From assembly GCA_947561585.1 (NCBI GenBank), contig CANNZV010000506.1, forward strand, positions 124,001 to 188,000: a stretch of 64,000 nucleotides of DNA. The letters run 5' to 3'. Numbering within the stretch: position 1 is the first letter of the stretch; every line of letters starts with the position of its first letter. The position numbers and the translations under genes are program-made. A model generated the notes under the pieces. The model made no database searches. It saw nothing but the letters and a program-made list of their open reading frames with translations, and was not told where the DNA came from. Positions 11,510 to 23,813 of the stretch are shown in pieces. The DNA is from Caprella mutica. Lineage: Eukaryota > Arthropoda > Malacostraca > Amphipoda > Caprellidae.

Positions 11510-12600
11510 GATTATGTTTCAATTTTGAACGAAAAATGGAAACAAATATATGTAGAATCATTTTTTTTAAAATGAGTTTACCTCAACGCTTTATAGCTAT
11601 AGAAATAAATAGACACTACTTCATGAAGATGAAGTGAAATGATTCACTCATTTATAATGATGATCTAAACTCCAAATTCTAGAAGTTCAAACCTGAAGTA
11701 GGAAGCTGAACTGTGCAGCTACTTAATCTTCTCCAAATATTTGGAACTCATTTGTCTGCTGCTTCCTATCCTGATCGTCAATTCAGCAGTTTTGAAATGT
11801 ACTTGAAAATCGAAATCTTGGTGGAGGGTTGCAGAAAGAGTTAAGATGTGTTATACAATATACAGATAGAGATCATCATAAATTTCACAGTTCCATCGGA
11901 GAAAATCTAGGTAACTGTAATATTAAAAATATTTTCAAAAATTTATTTGGCAATGTAATTACACTATTATTAAAGAAATTTAGTCAAAATAACCGCCTTT
12001 GGCTTCTGTGAAGGGAACGTTCGGTTCCCGAAAACGTGACAAATCTTATTTTATTCTTTCAATGAGGAGGAACTCAAAAACAGCGTTGATTTTGTTGATT
12101 AACTGTGATTGTACCGACAATAATAATACATCAGTTTAAATTTAGGGGAGTATGTAGGCTCAACCACATCTAATCAATGTTAGTGGTCATAACAAGTGAT
12201 AATGATACAACTTATTACCTTCAGGGCGTTCCCTTGAGTCACTCATTAATATTCTCTCGTTCATCACGTACGAGTATGGAGTACAGTGTATAATTATAGT
12301 GCATGCTAATATATCTAACTACATATAAAAATAAGCCAAAGATTATGAATCTCAAATTAATAATTAATATTTTTATGATCCTGAGTATGATTGGTCACAA
12401 TTCAAGATTTCTACAGATCAGGAATTAGTATGGATTACAGATACACAATGTTATATATATTCGACTGCTTGTAGCTTTCAGTTTATAATAACATTTCATC
12501 GCATGCGGCACGAATCTGTTCTTTATGCCACTGCACTTGCACAATGCACAGTGCTTTCTGTGTCTTGAAAGAAATGTGAGGGGTAGCTGATACCAATTTT
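11510..12600. other. Non-coding stretch with a small GC hairpin
   Basis: A GGGAAC / GTTCCC hairpin (12013-12029) with a 5-nt loop lies in a GAACGTTC palindrome. The 60-codon ORF at 11829-12011 contains a CTAG|GTAACT donor-like site but has no supporting acceptor. Confidence 0.45.
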
Positions 12601-13330
12601 ACAAAGATTACCAGATAGAAAAATTCAACGTTTTAAGGTCTGATATCCTTGATAGCCAGTCACCTTTGAACTATGGAAAATTCCTTTCAATCCTTCTTTG
12701 GGACAATTTGGAACCAAGTGATGGTGCTGAGTCCTGTTGGAGGCTGAATGGTGAACACCAATACCTTTCTATACGATTTCAGATTGCAAGACATGTCCCG
12801 TTTTGTGTTCAATTTTACCCCACAGGGCACAATTACGAAACCCTTTCAGTAGCATCACGGTAGCTCAAGCCATCACCGACTGTCCATTTTGACATCCCGT
12901 CACAGTCCTACCCACATCATGACTTCAGTAACTCGAGATTCAATCATCCTGATAGAGCCTTTACCTAGTTCATTTATGATGACACCTTCTTTCAGCTTTC
13001 AATCACTTAAGATGGTCAGCGATCTCATGAGTCATGAGCGTTTAACATTTTGAATAGTTTGATCTCAGATCTTCTCTCAACATTCGATACATTAAAATTT
13101 TACAAACCCCGACTTCGCGGCCAATTTACAATTAGATTGACGTATGCTTCGATGGCACTTCTCCCGCTTAATTATAATCCGTTTTCAGGTCCGTAGCCTT
13201 CGTCTACGACATCATCCTGGTTTAGTAGAGGGTTACTCAGTCACCTTGAACATCATAACTATTTTCCAAACAGTTTAATGAAGGGGACTGTGAAGGTGAA
13301 AAGGGAACTGTGAAGGTGGATCATCATCAA
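12601..13330. other. GC-richer unassigned patch, possible decayed transposon
   Basis: Base composition is visibly richer in GC than the flanks, and both strands carry short broken frames (for example a 65-codon plus-strand ORF at 12666-12863 and a minus-strand piece reading GFRNCALWGKIEHKTG near 12840-12790). No domain is recognised. The pattern resembles the decayed retrotransposon patches at 4 kb and 61 kb, but the specific motifs seen there were not found here. Confidence 0.3.
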
Positions 13331-14032
13331 CTTATTTGCAATTAGTTAATTATGCTCACATTCTTTAAATGAAGCTTAATCAATATATTTACGATATACA
13401 GGTTATGAATGGAAATAGAATATAACATCGATCTTGAATCAATTGTTTGATACGCAAAACAGGTTGTTAACACACTGTAAAATATTTTCTATTCATTGTA
13501 TTTTCTAATATTATTATTATAGCGTTATATTTTTCATTAGTAATTCCACAACACCAACATTTGAATACAGAGTGTTTTTGGAGAAGAATTCAAGCTATAG
13601 ATTTTATTTAACGCAAATTCTTCTTCAGATTTATGTTTCTCACGAGTCCCTGGAAATCTGTATAATTAACGTTTGTCTTGCAAGCTGCAACAAATAGCTC
13701 AAAGTTATTACCAGGAGTAATAAGGTTAACAAATCCTACAGGGTGTTCACTATAAATAATATGTGAGAGCAGCTAAAATGTCCTTTTGCTTCAAGTTGAT
13801 ATATAACAAATTATATTACTGTATGACAATTTTATACAGGAGTAAAAATTGAAATAGCAGTGAAGTTTGTGAAAATGTTGGTACTTGGTTCTAGAAATGT
13901 TGGCACATACGCGGGGGAATTCATTATATCGAACAAAACGTAACGAACAACAAGAAAATAAATTATATATATTATTAAATGCATATCTCGTAGGTTGGAC
14001 ATTCTATATAAGCTATCCTATAATATTTAATA
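13331..14032. other. Non-coding stretch with a solo transposon-like end
   Basis: TACAGGGTG occurs at about 13738 and again, in the same orientation, at 14033, where it starts a foldback element. The first copy resembles a solo terminal repeat but no partner end was found. Confidence 0.4.
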
Positions 14033-14655
14033 CAGGGTGAGCCGCAAAAAAGTGAACCCAAATTTAAATTCGCATATTTGAACAACTATTGAAGATAGAG
14101 TTTTTTTTCAAGTATAATTTTGTTTGCTGACATCTACTTCATTCACAGTTGAATTTTCAAGAAGTTTCAATTATTTTTGTGAATATAACAACGACTTAAT
14201 TGATGGGTGGTGCAAATTATCAGAAAACGGACAATAAAAAAGTTCAAACATTGAAAAAATATCTTTATTAAACAAAATACCCATTAATAAAAAAAGATCT
14301 ATTTTTAGGTTTTAAGATTATTCACATAACTATTCCTTTTATAAAATATTGATAATATGGAGAAAATAGTTTAATTACAAAAGGAATGGTTATATGAATT
14401 TTCTTAAAACCTGGAAATATATCTGCTTTTATTGTGTATTTTGTCCAATAAAGATATTTTTAATGCTTGAACTTACTTCATTGTCCGTTTTCTCACCAGT
14501 TGCACCACCCATCAATTATGTCGTTGTTATAATCACAGAAAAAGAATAAAAATTTATGTAAATTTAAATGTGGATGGAGGTGGGCTCAACAAACAGAATG
14601 ATACTTGAAAGAAAACTGTACCTTTTATAATAGTAGTTGGACTCACACCATCCGA
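14033..14655. mobile_element. Foldback (long inverted repeat) element, about 620 bp
   Basis: The two halves are imperfect reverse complements meeting near 14362. Matching blocks include ACAACGACTTAATTGATGGG (near 14187) against the complement of CCCATCAATTATGTCGTTGT (near 14507), GAAAACGGACAAT (left, near 14223) against ATTGTCCGTTTTC (right, near 14480), and AGGTTTTAAGA (left, near 14308) against TCTTAAAACCT (right, near 14402). Weaker matching continues outward to TTTCAAGTATAATTTTGTTT and its partner near 14592-14613. The left end reads CAGGGTGAGCC, typical of Tc1/mariner-like ends. No coding capacity is present, so it is a MITE or foldback transposon. Confidence 0.8.
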
Positions 14656-15696
14656 TAACATTTTAAAGTTTTAAGAGACACATAAAAAAAACTTCAATGT
14701 TGATATTTCATCCCCTGAACCATAATGAATTTGACGTGCATTTTCTAGTCACATTTTTTTTTAATTACTTTATATCTTTCATGTAATTCCTTCGAATTTA
14801 CTGGCCTTTCTTGACTTTGTTCATACATAAATACCAAATATATTTTTGTATTTAAAAGTTTGAAAAAATTTACTTATCGGCGTGAATCAGCGTAAAGCAC
14901 GTACATTATGGAATTAATTGTACATTGGTGACGTGTTGTAACGTAAAAATACAGTTTGGTTATATACAGTTTTATGGAGTACAGACACATGCACGAACTG
15001 TGATTGGTTCACACTCCACCCAATCACAGTTCAGCTCACTCAGCTGCCAATGTCTTACATACCTATGTATTTATTTCTCCTTATATATTCAATAATTTAA
15101 ATTGAAATTTGGTACACATTAGTTTAGTATATATAATAACAACTTGTAAAAAATACAGTACTGTAGGCTTATTACTAAGACATGTGATTTATAGCACATA
15201 GTCAAACATTCCCGTTGATTCTGACAGTCAAACTCAATAGTGTTAAAAATGTAAAAAATCAGTTTACAAATAACCTATTTTGATCTTTTTTTTTTAATTG
15301 AAAGTCAATTATTAAGATTTAATTGTTTGATATAAAGTAATCAAGAAAATGAATGGAAACATACCAAATAAAGCTAAGTTTTTCGATATCATACGCATGT
15401 GTCTATCATTTGTGTTTGTTTTGATTTTTCTCAGTACGTGGTGCTACTGTTATGAAAAATTAAATCTATCTATAATTTTCTCAAAATATAGTGACGTATC
15501 TTATTAATAGTTTGATATTGATTTTTCAATGACAGTTGGAATTTTTTCTAAGGGTTTACTAGCAATATAAATAATCATAAATAACCTTCAGTTATCGATA
15601 TTACCGAATATAAATGATACATTATTGAAATGCCTGTTAGAACATGTTTCAACGCTTTCGACATTTAAAAATACTTCCGAACAAGTTTCAGTATAT
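14656..15696. other. AT-rich non-coding stretch with a 13-bp-arm hairpin
   Basis: Contains the hairpin at 14995-15032 (listed separately). No gene seen. Confidence 0.5.
14995..15032. repeat. Perfect 13-bp inverted repeat with CCAAT/ATTGG
   Basis: GAACTGTGATTGG (14995-15007) and its exact complement CCAATCACAGTTC (15020-15032) flank a 12-nt spacer. Each arm carries a CCAAT-box pentamer in opposite orientation. It could be a regulatory dyad or the core of a small foldback element. Confidence 0.9.
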
Positions 15697-16147
15697 TGAC
15701 TACAGTAGGTAGTCAACTGATTGCAGTAGGTGGTCATATGACTGCAGTAGGTAGTCAAATGACTGCAGTAGGTAGTCATATGACTGCAGTAGGTGGTCAT
15801 ATGACTGTAGTAGGTGGTCAAATTAAGGCAGTATATGTAGTCAACTGGCTGCAGTAGGTAGTCAACTGACTGCAGTAGGTAGTCAACTGACTGCAGTAGG
15901 TGGTCATATGACTGCAGTAGGTAGTCAAATTACTGCAGTAAGTAGTCAAATGACTGCAGTAGGTGGTCATATGACTGTAGTAGGTAGTCAAATTACTGCA
16001 GTATAGGTAGTCAACTGGCTGCAGTAGGTAGTCAACTGACTGCAGTAGGTAGTCATATGACTGCAGTAGGTAGTCATATGACTGCAATAGGTAGTCATAT
16101 GACTGCAATAGGTAGTCATATGACTGCAGTAGGTAGTCATATGACTG
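15697..16147. repeat. Minisatellite, 21-bp unit, about 21 copies
   Basis: The unit is CTGCAGTAGGTAGTCA followed by ATATGA, AAATGA or ACTGA. It combines a CTGCAG palindrome with, in many copies, a CATATG palindrome. A 170-bp higher-order repeat is visible: TCAACTGGCTGCAG follows an irregular CAGTATA junction at 15841 and again at 16011. Because 21 is a multiple of 3 the minus strand is open in two frames (15588-15821 and 15818-16174), giving SYDYLLQ and TTYCSHM heptapeptides. These are by-products of the array, not evidence of a gene. Confidence 0.97.
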
Positions 16148-18754
16148 CTTCACCACTCTATAGTACATGTACATGGTTTACTTTTTGAAGCTCTCACTTC
16201 TCTCTGATGAACATTCAGTAAAAGATGAGAAAGTTAGTCCAAAACTTTCACGAACTTATTTGATGGAATTAACAAATTTGATAATGGCATTAAGTCATTC
16301 CCTGTCTTTCTTTAAAAAATACCTGCACCTGTTTTTTTTAACTTTATTAAATTTATAAAAGTTACTTCACAATTAATTAAAGCTCAGTAATTTGAACAGT
16401 CGGTTTAATTAGAATCGTATTTCTTATCTATGGCCATATTTGAATTTGTGAAATAAATAAAGTTATAGAATATCAGATAGAAATATTTCATCAAGAGTAT
16501 TTTGAAACTGCGATTTGTTATGGAAAATGTATATATAAATAATTATAAATATAGTAATTTGTTTATGTAATTAATTTTTGATATTAGAGTAACCATGATG
16601 GAAGATATCATAGTTTTTAATAATTGACTATGCAATATCATATAATTTATTCAACTAAAACTATTATCCCCATCAATTATAAATCAAGCTAGCCAAATTA
16701 AAATTCACTTTACATACTTCAAGGTGCTAATAAGCCAAATAGAATAAAATTAACTAACACCCATTTCAATCGTAGAACTGCTGGTAAATTACTCCATTTG
16801 ATTAATAATAAACTATATAATATTGAGTGAGAATATGTATATCTGGTTAGGAATTCCCGTTCAATATGCCTAATAGCTGAAAGCACTTCAGAGACCTTCC
16901 TATGGGCTGTAGACAATCGTAGAGAAGATTCGAGTGATTCTCCTGCCTGACATACACTGAAACATGGAAATGCAGGACTAAATTAACTGAATTAACTAGA
17001 GAAAAGATGATAAACTGAAAAGGTACAAACAATACCATATCTATAGTTCTTGTTCGATAGAAGAACCAATTATCAAATGATTAGCTGCCGGTTGAAATAT
17101 TACAAAGGTATTTCTACACACATTCCTAGATTAATTAGTATGAATAAAATATCAGTAAACCATTAGTATCATTTTTCTCACTTTGACTCTAAATTCCACC
17201 TGAATATTTTAGCTGAATATTCAATTCACAACAATCCTCTACATAATTCAAAAACTAAATACACGTCAATTTGCTGAAGAATATCTTTTTTTTAGCTGTG
17301 CATAACCAAATCAAGGGATGCATTAAGCATGAAAGGAACGAACTAAATTGGAACACATGTCGCAGATTGAAGGTAAAAATTCATATCATGCGATCTTCTG
17401 AAACATTTTCAGTTTGCCGCTCTCTGATCTTGAAAAGAAATGAAAACTTTTTGACTGTGCAGCGTGATGTCCTACAGTACTAGTTGTTGGTAATTCAATA
17501 TAGGAGTTACCTGCCGTGAAATTGCCTGATTGAAAACTAAAGGGATAACATTTGTTATCTCTTCGTTGAAATTTGAATCAATTGTTGAGCACATGTATTT
17601 GATGTTGCATCTTGTAATTAATATTCCGTCCAAGAATGCTTTATTAAGTTCACAAATGATATGAGGGTTAAATAAAGTAATGGTTCTATCAAATATTCTA
17701 TTTTGTGAGTAAAAGGTATCAGCAGTATATTTAGTTCCTTTACCTATTTGACACTTAATCATGGCTTTCAATATTAGTTGAATAATATTGAGGAAGTCAA
17801 TGCTCATAAATTATGTACAATATATTCAAAGTAAGTTGGAAAGTCATTTTGTTTATCCATGGTACTTTATAGAGCTTCTAAATCTTCTGCATTGCTAATA
17901 ATTTTCCCAAATTGGACAGGTTTGATCCTATCGTTATCGAACATAAATAGGAAGGAAGCGCTCTTAAAAACTCCTATATTGGTTATTATCGAGCAAAACT
18001 TTGAAAGACGTTCAATTTTAGCCAAAATTTCGAGCACAATAACTATGGACTATAGTTTGATATTAAATTATTTCAATTTATCATATAATTTCATATATGA
18101 ATTATTTTTCTTTTCACAATTATTTCGATGAGTTTTTATCTTAAAATAATTATTTAAACCAAGGAAATGATTAACTATGTTAGAAACCGAAAGTAATATG
18201 ATATAATTTGAAATGAATAGTTCCTAATAAATTGTATCCATTATATTTTAAATTGCTTTTGATAACCAGCAATTTATTTAATTGCCCTTAATTTATATTT
18301 AATCCCCGAAATTCTTTTTCGATTTATAAATACCTCCACTACTTTTGGTGATTAAAAGTAATACCCTCTTTGGATAGAAGTTTGGCGATAAAAAGTATTA
18401 GATAAGATTAAATACGCTAAATTATTACTCTCTGTAGTACAAAAAAACTTGAATATTAGAATTTTATCTTTTGGATTTAACCATTAGGCATTATTAAGTT
18501 AAACTATCTAAAATAATATTTATCAAATATTTAATAAAAATAAGCTTTAAATCTGTGTCTCTTCCAAAACTTCCTATTTTAGTTCTTCAATAAACAGAGA
18601 ATAATTCTGTAACAAAATTGGTGATTTTCTGGTTCCAAATTTGAGTTCGATTTGAGACAAAATTTAAAATAGTCTGCTTCAGATTTTCATTTTGAAATCA
18701 TTAGCTAAGTTTAATATCTGTGCTATTCTTTTTATAATGTTGTTTCTTTATATG
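16148..18754. other. AT-rich stretch with the longest non-repeat ORFs
   Basis: A 111-codon minus-strand ORF (17472-17807) and a 90-codon plus-strand ORF (17859-18131) lie side by side but show no domain, no splice context and no compositional shift. At this AT content about one or two ORFs of this length are expected by chance in 64 kb. No other structure seen. Confidence 0.45.
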
Positions 18755-18899
18755 CAGTATAACTTCTCTATTGTGGAGTCTTCTATAGTGAATGTAGAGT
18801 CATGAGTAAGAGAACTACCCCAAATAGGGAAAGTTTTAGTTTGCCATCAAACGACCATAAACGACCATAAACGAGTCCACAATAGAGATGTTCTATTAA
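18755..18899. mobile_element. CAGTAGAAC-family MITE, diverged copy
   Basis: The left end reads CAGTATAACTTCTCTATTG and the right end mirrors it as CAATAGAGATGTTCTA (near 18880-18896). The inner part reads GTGGAGTC (left) against GAGTCCAC (right). It has the same stretches as the 19.8 kb element (TAGAGTCATGAGTAAGAGAA next to AACTACCC) plus a duplicated ACGACCATAA. No clear TA duplication remains. Confidence 0.7.
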
Positions 18900-19789
18900 A
18901 AGCTACTAGTAGTACTGTAATTTAATCCTAAATACACATTTAATTGTTACTATTCGTAAATATAATCGCTCAAATTTGATATCAATTTTGTAAACTTATA
19001 GTACTATATTTGATTACATAGCAGGAATGTACACCTATATCTTGTTATATATTATTTTAAAATGAATTAAATTGAAAGGAATAGTTTATGAATAATAATT
19101 GAAGAATAGAATCCTTACCTTAAAGCCTAGATTTCAGTTTATTAATCTAGAATTTGAAGCATTTATAATAAGTATCATAACGCAATTATCAGTGGGATTA
19201 TTATACCGCTGATTCACTCTGAATTGTCTTATATTCAGTAAAATGTTATGATTATTTAGAAACCATCAAAATCAATAAGTACGTTTATGATTTGGACTGA
19301 ATAATAGTAGTTTACATATTTTCCGTATTTAAGTTGGCCCGAGTATCGTTGCTTCCAGAAATTATGTTTAATAGTTTTTTTTTCGTAAAATACCATAATT
19401 TAATACGGAATCATGAAAATGTTCAGTTGTTTTTAAATTGAAAACAAGTCATGAATAGATTCACTCTAATATATAAATCATTACACATAATGAAAAAAAA
19501 TTAGTGTTAGAATCAGTGATAAAATATGCATTCCAAACAATCAGTGAGAATAACCAAACCAACTGGAGGTAAATTCCATATATTATGTATACAGTTTCTT
19601 AATTGACATGATCATGTAAATAAGTTTAGTACTTTCTAATTTACTGCATATTGTGGTATTCGTTATGATAGCATTTTTTGTGTCTTCGGATAATTACGGA
19701 TAATTACGTGGTTGCACAATGCACATCATTATAGATAGTCAATAAAAACGATAATTGTATAGCAATATATCATATACATATAGACACTA
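18900..19789. other. AT-rich non-coding stretch
   Basis: Nothing beyond microduplications such as GGATAATTACGGATAATTACG near 19690. Confidence 0.5.
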
Positions 19790-20005
19790 CAGTAGAACTC
19801 CTCTATAATGAGTGAAGAGTTCTGACTAAGAGAACTACCCGTTATAGTGAACAAATTTTTTTTCAGGCTACCATAGGTTTTAGAAAACTACTGGCCATTC
19901 ATGGTAGACTAAAGAAAATTTGTTCACTATACGGGTTAGCTCTCTTACTCTAGACTGTACATTCACTCACTATAGAGGAGTCCACCATGGAGGAGAGTTC
20001 TACTT
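19790..20005. mobile_element. CAGTAGAAC-family MITE, near-complete 216-bp copy
   Basis: Starts CAGTAGAACTCCTCTATAA after TA and ends GAGAGTTCTACTT before TA, consistent with a TA target duplication as in the Tc1/mariner/pogo superfamily. Inverted similarity continues inward: TTATAGTGAACAAATTT on the left against AAATTTGTTCACTATA on the right. The centre contains GGCCATTCATGG, shared with the 35.85 kb copy. The right arm carries a small insertion (GGAGTCCACCAT) inside its end. Confidence 0.85.
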
Positions 20006-22772
20006 TATTATAATCTAATTGCTCACATACACCAGTCCTCCATACAATCGTACATTAAATGAGTTACAGCTCCTACTTCTCACATTCTACAAAGAAGATA
20101 AGCTCCACGAGTGAAATAGTTGAGAATTCCTCCAACTTTTCCAATTAGCTGTTTGATGAAACTTAGAGAGGATCAAAGATTGCTGCCAATATCACGAAGT
20201 TTTAATCTCGGACGAGAAAATCGTGGTGAAAAGCTGCTATAGTTTTATGTTTCGCTCAACAAAAAAGACTAAATTGGAAGCCATAAATGATCAGCACACC
20301 ATGGGACATTCAGTAAGTGTTTCATTTACTTGGAATTTAGACTGAGATTAAATATATTACATATAATCATTTAAGGCAAATTATCATTACGTTGTAGTTC
20401 TTTTTATAAAATTTCCATAAACCTTCATAATTTTCAAGAAAAAAACATTATAGACATCTAATAATGTAGTTCCCTATAATGGGTTAAATAAAATTTTATC
20501 TATAACTGTCTTTTATTAGTTATTATTTACGCAATAACTAAATTCGAATCTTTTTAGTTATTATTTACGCAATTACAGATTTAATGTATGTAATACCTTT
20601 TTATGAATAAAATTGTTTCATTGTTTCATTGTTTCATTTTTGTGAGTAAAATGTTTCTCTTGTTTTTCACAAATTGTTTTGAACTCACAAATTGTTGCTG
20701 ATAATAATTGGTTGTGTGAATGAATGCAAATAAATTACATTCATTCACAAAATAAAATACTGTATGAAGACCATTGTCATGATTTCATTTATTTCAGCTA
20801 GATTTTTTTATCAATAATATTTGCTAAAATGTGAATTCATGATTTTATTGTTACTCAAAGGTTCTATCCATGGGAACTTTGAAAAAAGGAGTTTCCCAAA
20901 TAAAGTTTAAGAGATACGATCTAGGATCAGTAATCTGAAATTCCCACGAAACACTAACCTGACGCTGAACAAAAATAAAATGACACTTTTAGTTTTGCTT
21001 TCCAATTAGAATTTAATAAACAAACATTTCATATCCGTTCTCAATTAGCATAACTGTAAATAAAAGCCTGCATTGTGATAAGATTTCTCCTGTTATATAC
21101 ATACCTTCACCCGAATATTTACTTTTGAATTAATTTTACCTATCCGAAATTAAAACGGCCACCAATCTTTTTTATCTGGACTTAAAATTAGTAAATTAAT
21201 TAATTAATAAAAAATATAGAAACAAATATTTGCTATCGAATTTCATGTGCTTTACGGCAAAATGATTAGAGAAATTACATCCTGCATTAATTGAAATGAT
21301 AAAATAATTTGTATTGATTGAAAAAAGATATTGATTTGCATTGATGAAAACATTAAATTATTAAATATGTAACTGTACATACTTTTATTGTGGATATAAG
21401 AAAGAGTACAGTACAAAAATATTGATAAGACTTTGTAATCAAAATCATAGACGTAATTTGGTTGCAAAAACCACCTAAGTCCTAAAGAATAGTTATATTT
21501 TCAGATAATACCTCTTCCTACACAACTGCAATAATTATTATTACCATATATTTCACGCTAATTATTATCTACTTAATTTCATGCTTCACAATATTCGCCA
21601 TTAAAACAGTGCTCCTTATTTTCTATATTCCACTATTGTTCAACTAAACTTTGCACCAAATGTGTGTTTTTCATTGAAAGTTATTACGTGTGGACGTGTT
21701 CCGCTGATGGAAGTTTGTCAAGACTCGGGTTAAAATATGAATAATTTTCTTCAAAGTTTCTCTAATTCCTTTGCGTATAAATATTAGGCAGCTGTTCTCT
21801 GGTGATGAGAATATTCATCATTGGCACTGTTGTAAATTACACTATGCAGTGAGATTGATCCGTGGTGGACTAATTAAAAATCAATTGTACTATATCAATT
21901 GAATTTGAAAAGGAACTTTAAAAGGGATTTTGAATTATACATAAATTGATTTCAATATTCATTATTAATTATTAATCATTAATTTCATATCTTTTGTTTG
22001 ATTTGACAGATCTAATATGGAAGTCTTCCACGCTTGAAATAATAGAACGTTCATTAATATTTTCCTCTGCGTATACAGTTCGCAAAGAGTTTAAAATATT
22101 AAGTATGGACAGTAAATTTATGAGCGTTTGCCTTTAGTTCTATTTGTAGTATACTTTCTTATAGTATAAGAAACCCATTAATTAAAGTAACGTATCTTGT
22201 TTCTTGTTTCTTTTAAATCTAACTACGAAATACACTCATTCATTATCTCATCATATCACACATGTAGTAATGGCCTTTTCAATAACCTCATTTCTTTAAT
22301 AATTTCTCTGTAGCTAACCAGTCTTACTTCTCGCTTGAGTCATGGTGAGACGTAATATATAGCTAGTGCGTGTTGTAAAACACCTTTCTAATGTTAAAAT
22401 GCTAATTCGAAGTCAGAAGATCGTTAGTTTCATTGTTTGATATCGTGCTACCTTACTGCGGCATGAATCAGTTAATGTTTGATAAAACTGAATGATTACG
22501 ACTTGACAATCAATTAACTCCTTTGATCTTATGAATTGGGCTTACATAGTGGACGCAATGCATGTTCTTTGAAGAAAGGCTATTCTCACTCTAATGACGC
22601 ATTGTCTTTGTACTGTTCTGTAGCCGGATAGTATATTGGAGTTCATTGCAGTGTTGTATGGGATTTGCATCTCTCCCTACAGATACATACCTACTACTTT
22701 GATCACATACGTATGTACAATACACCAGGTACTGCTAAACAGTGTTATAGATCATATATAATTATAATAATT
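20006..22772. other. AT-rich stretch with small repeats
   Basis: Holds a two-copy direct repeat TTAGTTATTATTTACGCAA at 20516 and 20554 (38-bp period), a TTTCATTG trinity at 20611-20640, and a 12-bp hairpin TGTGAATGAATG / CATTCATTCACA at 20715-20749. No supported gene. Confidence 0.55.
20715..20749. repeat. Perfect 12-bp inverted repeat
   Basis: TGTGAATGAATG at 20715-20726 pairs with CATTCATTCACA at 20738-20749 across an 11-nt loop. Confidence 0.85.
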
Positions 22773-23813
22773 GCACTGACAATTGGGCCAAGGTTAATTG
22801 GGCCCCATGACAATTGGGCACCATACAATTGGGCTATATGCAATTGGGCCCCAATACAATTGAGCTGAGTCTACTGTATTAAGTTAATTGAAGTCCATTG
22901 CTATTGTAATAACCAGGATTGTGAAAATATGCATTTTGCATAGAAATATAATCTAGTACTATTTATTATGAAACTACTAACTATTATATTTTCTTGTTCA
23001 AAAATAGAACATTTAAGCAGAAAAACTTCTAGATACTGTAGAGATTCTATATAGTGAACTCCTATGTTGTGATTGTGTTAGGATGTAGTCAATATAGAAG
23101 AAGAATTTAAGAAGAAGAAACAATAGAATAAACAGTAAAAAATATGAATGCAGGTATTTTAGAAGACTGTTGCCCACCAAGAAATGCCGAAAATATTGGA
23201 ACATTCAGGACAAATATAGGTTATAATGTGAATTTGTAAAAACCTATACACTGTTCAGTATTGAATTTTTTTATAAATTAATACTACAAACATCATCCTC
23301 ATTATCTCAATATATCCAAACAACTATTCAATTTTTCTTAGTTTGATGTAACTAATAATCTTTAAAATTTACAAATTTTATTAACTAAATTTTATTGTGA
23401 CTGAACTTTGTCAGACGATGTACAGTGTACACATTGGTTCCATATGACATGATTCTGATAAATACAACTTATTTAAAACCTTCAAAGATTTCCATTGCAC
23501 CGAAACATGATTTTCTTATCCCAATATGATGTCAAGGGCTGGCTAATATTTACCTAATCATATTTATTAATCGAATTACAGCACTTTTATGAATTGAGGA
23601 AAAAAAATATATAGTATATTTTTAGAGAATATAATGCATATTTCAGAGTATAAAAGAATACATTTACAGAACATAGAGACTATTTTTCGAAAGAATATAA
23701 ATAATATATTTTATTGATAATATTGTCCCAACCCTGGTAACTACAATAAAGCCCATTTTTCATGGGCTCTATAGTCTTGGGGTCCAATTGTCTTTGCCCA
23801 ATTTTCGGTCCAC
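22773..23813. mobile_element. Element with inverted GGGCCCAATTGT arrays, copy A
   Basis: The left end is five or six imperfect repeats of ACAATTGGGCCCC (22779-22862). The right end is the same motif inverted (CCAATTGTC, GCCCAATTTTC, 23740-23806) and closes with CGGTCCAC. The interior aligns over most of its length with copy B at 44.7-45.5 kb, in the same orientation: TACTGTATTAA...CCATTGCTA, GTTCAGTATTGAA, ACGATGTACA, CTTATTTAAA...TTTCAAAGATTT and GATAATATTGTC occur in both. Relative to copy B it has about 290 extra bases at 22935-23230. No open frame of note is present, so it is non-autonomous. ATAATT flanks both sides and could be a target duplication, but this is uncertain. Confidence 0.85.

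Noticed and set aside
13738..14041. Element bounded by the two TACAGGGTG words
   Set aside because: The words are in the same orientation with no inverted partner; the second belongs to the 14 kb foldback element.
15818..16174. 118-codon repetitive ORF as a repeat-protein gene
   Set aside because: Follows from a 21-bp unit lacking stops; frame changes at irregular units and no gene context.
17472..17807. 111-codon minus-strand ORF, longest outside repeats
   Set aside because: About one or two ORFs this long are expected by chance at this AT content; no domain, no splice context, Ile-rich composition.
17859..18131. 90-codon plus-strand ORF next to it
   Set aside because: Hydrophobic, AT-codon driven, no recognisable motif and no acceptor or donor support.
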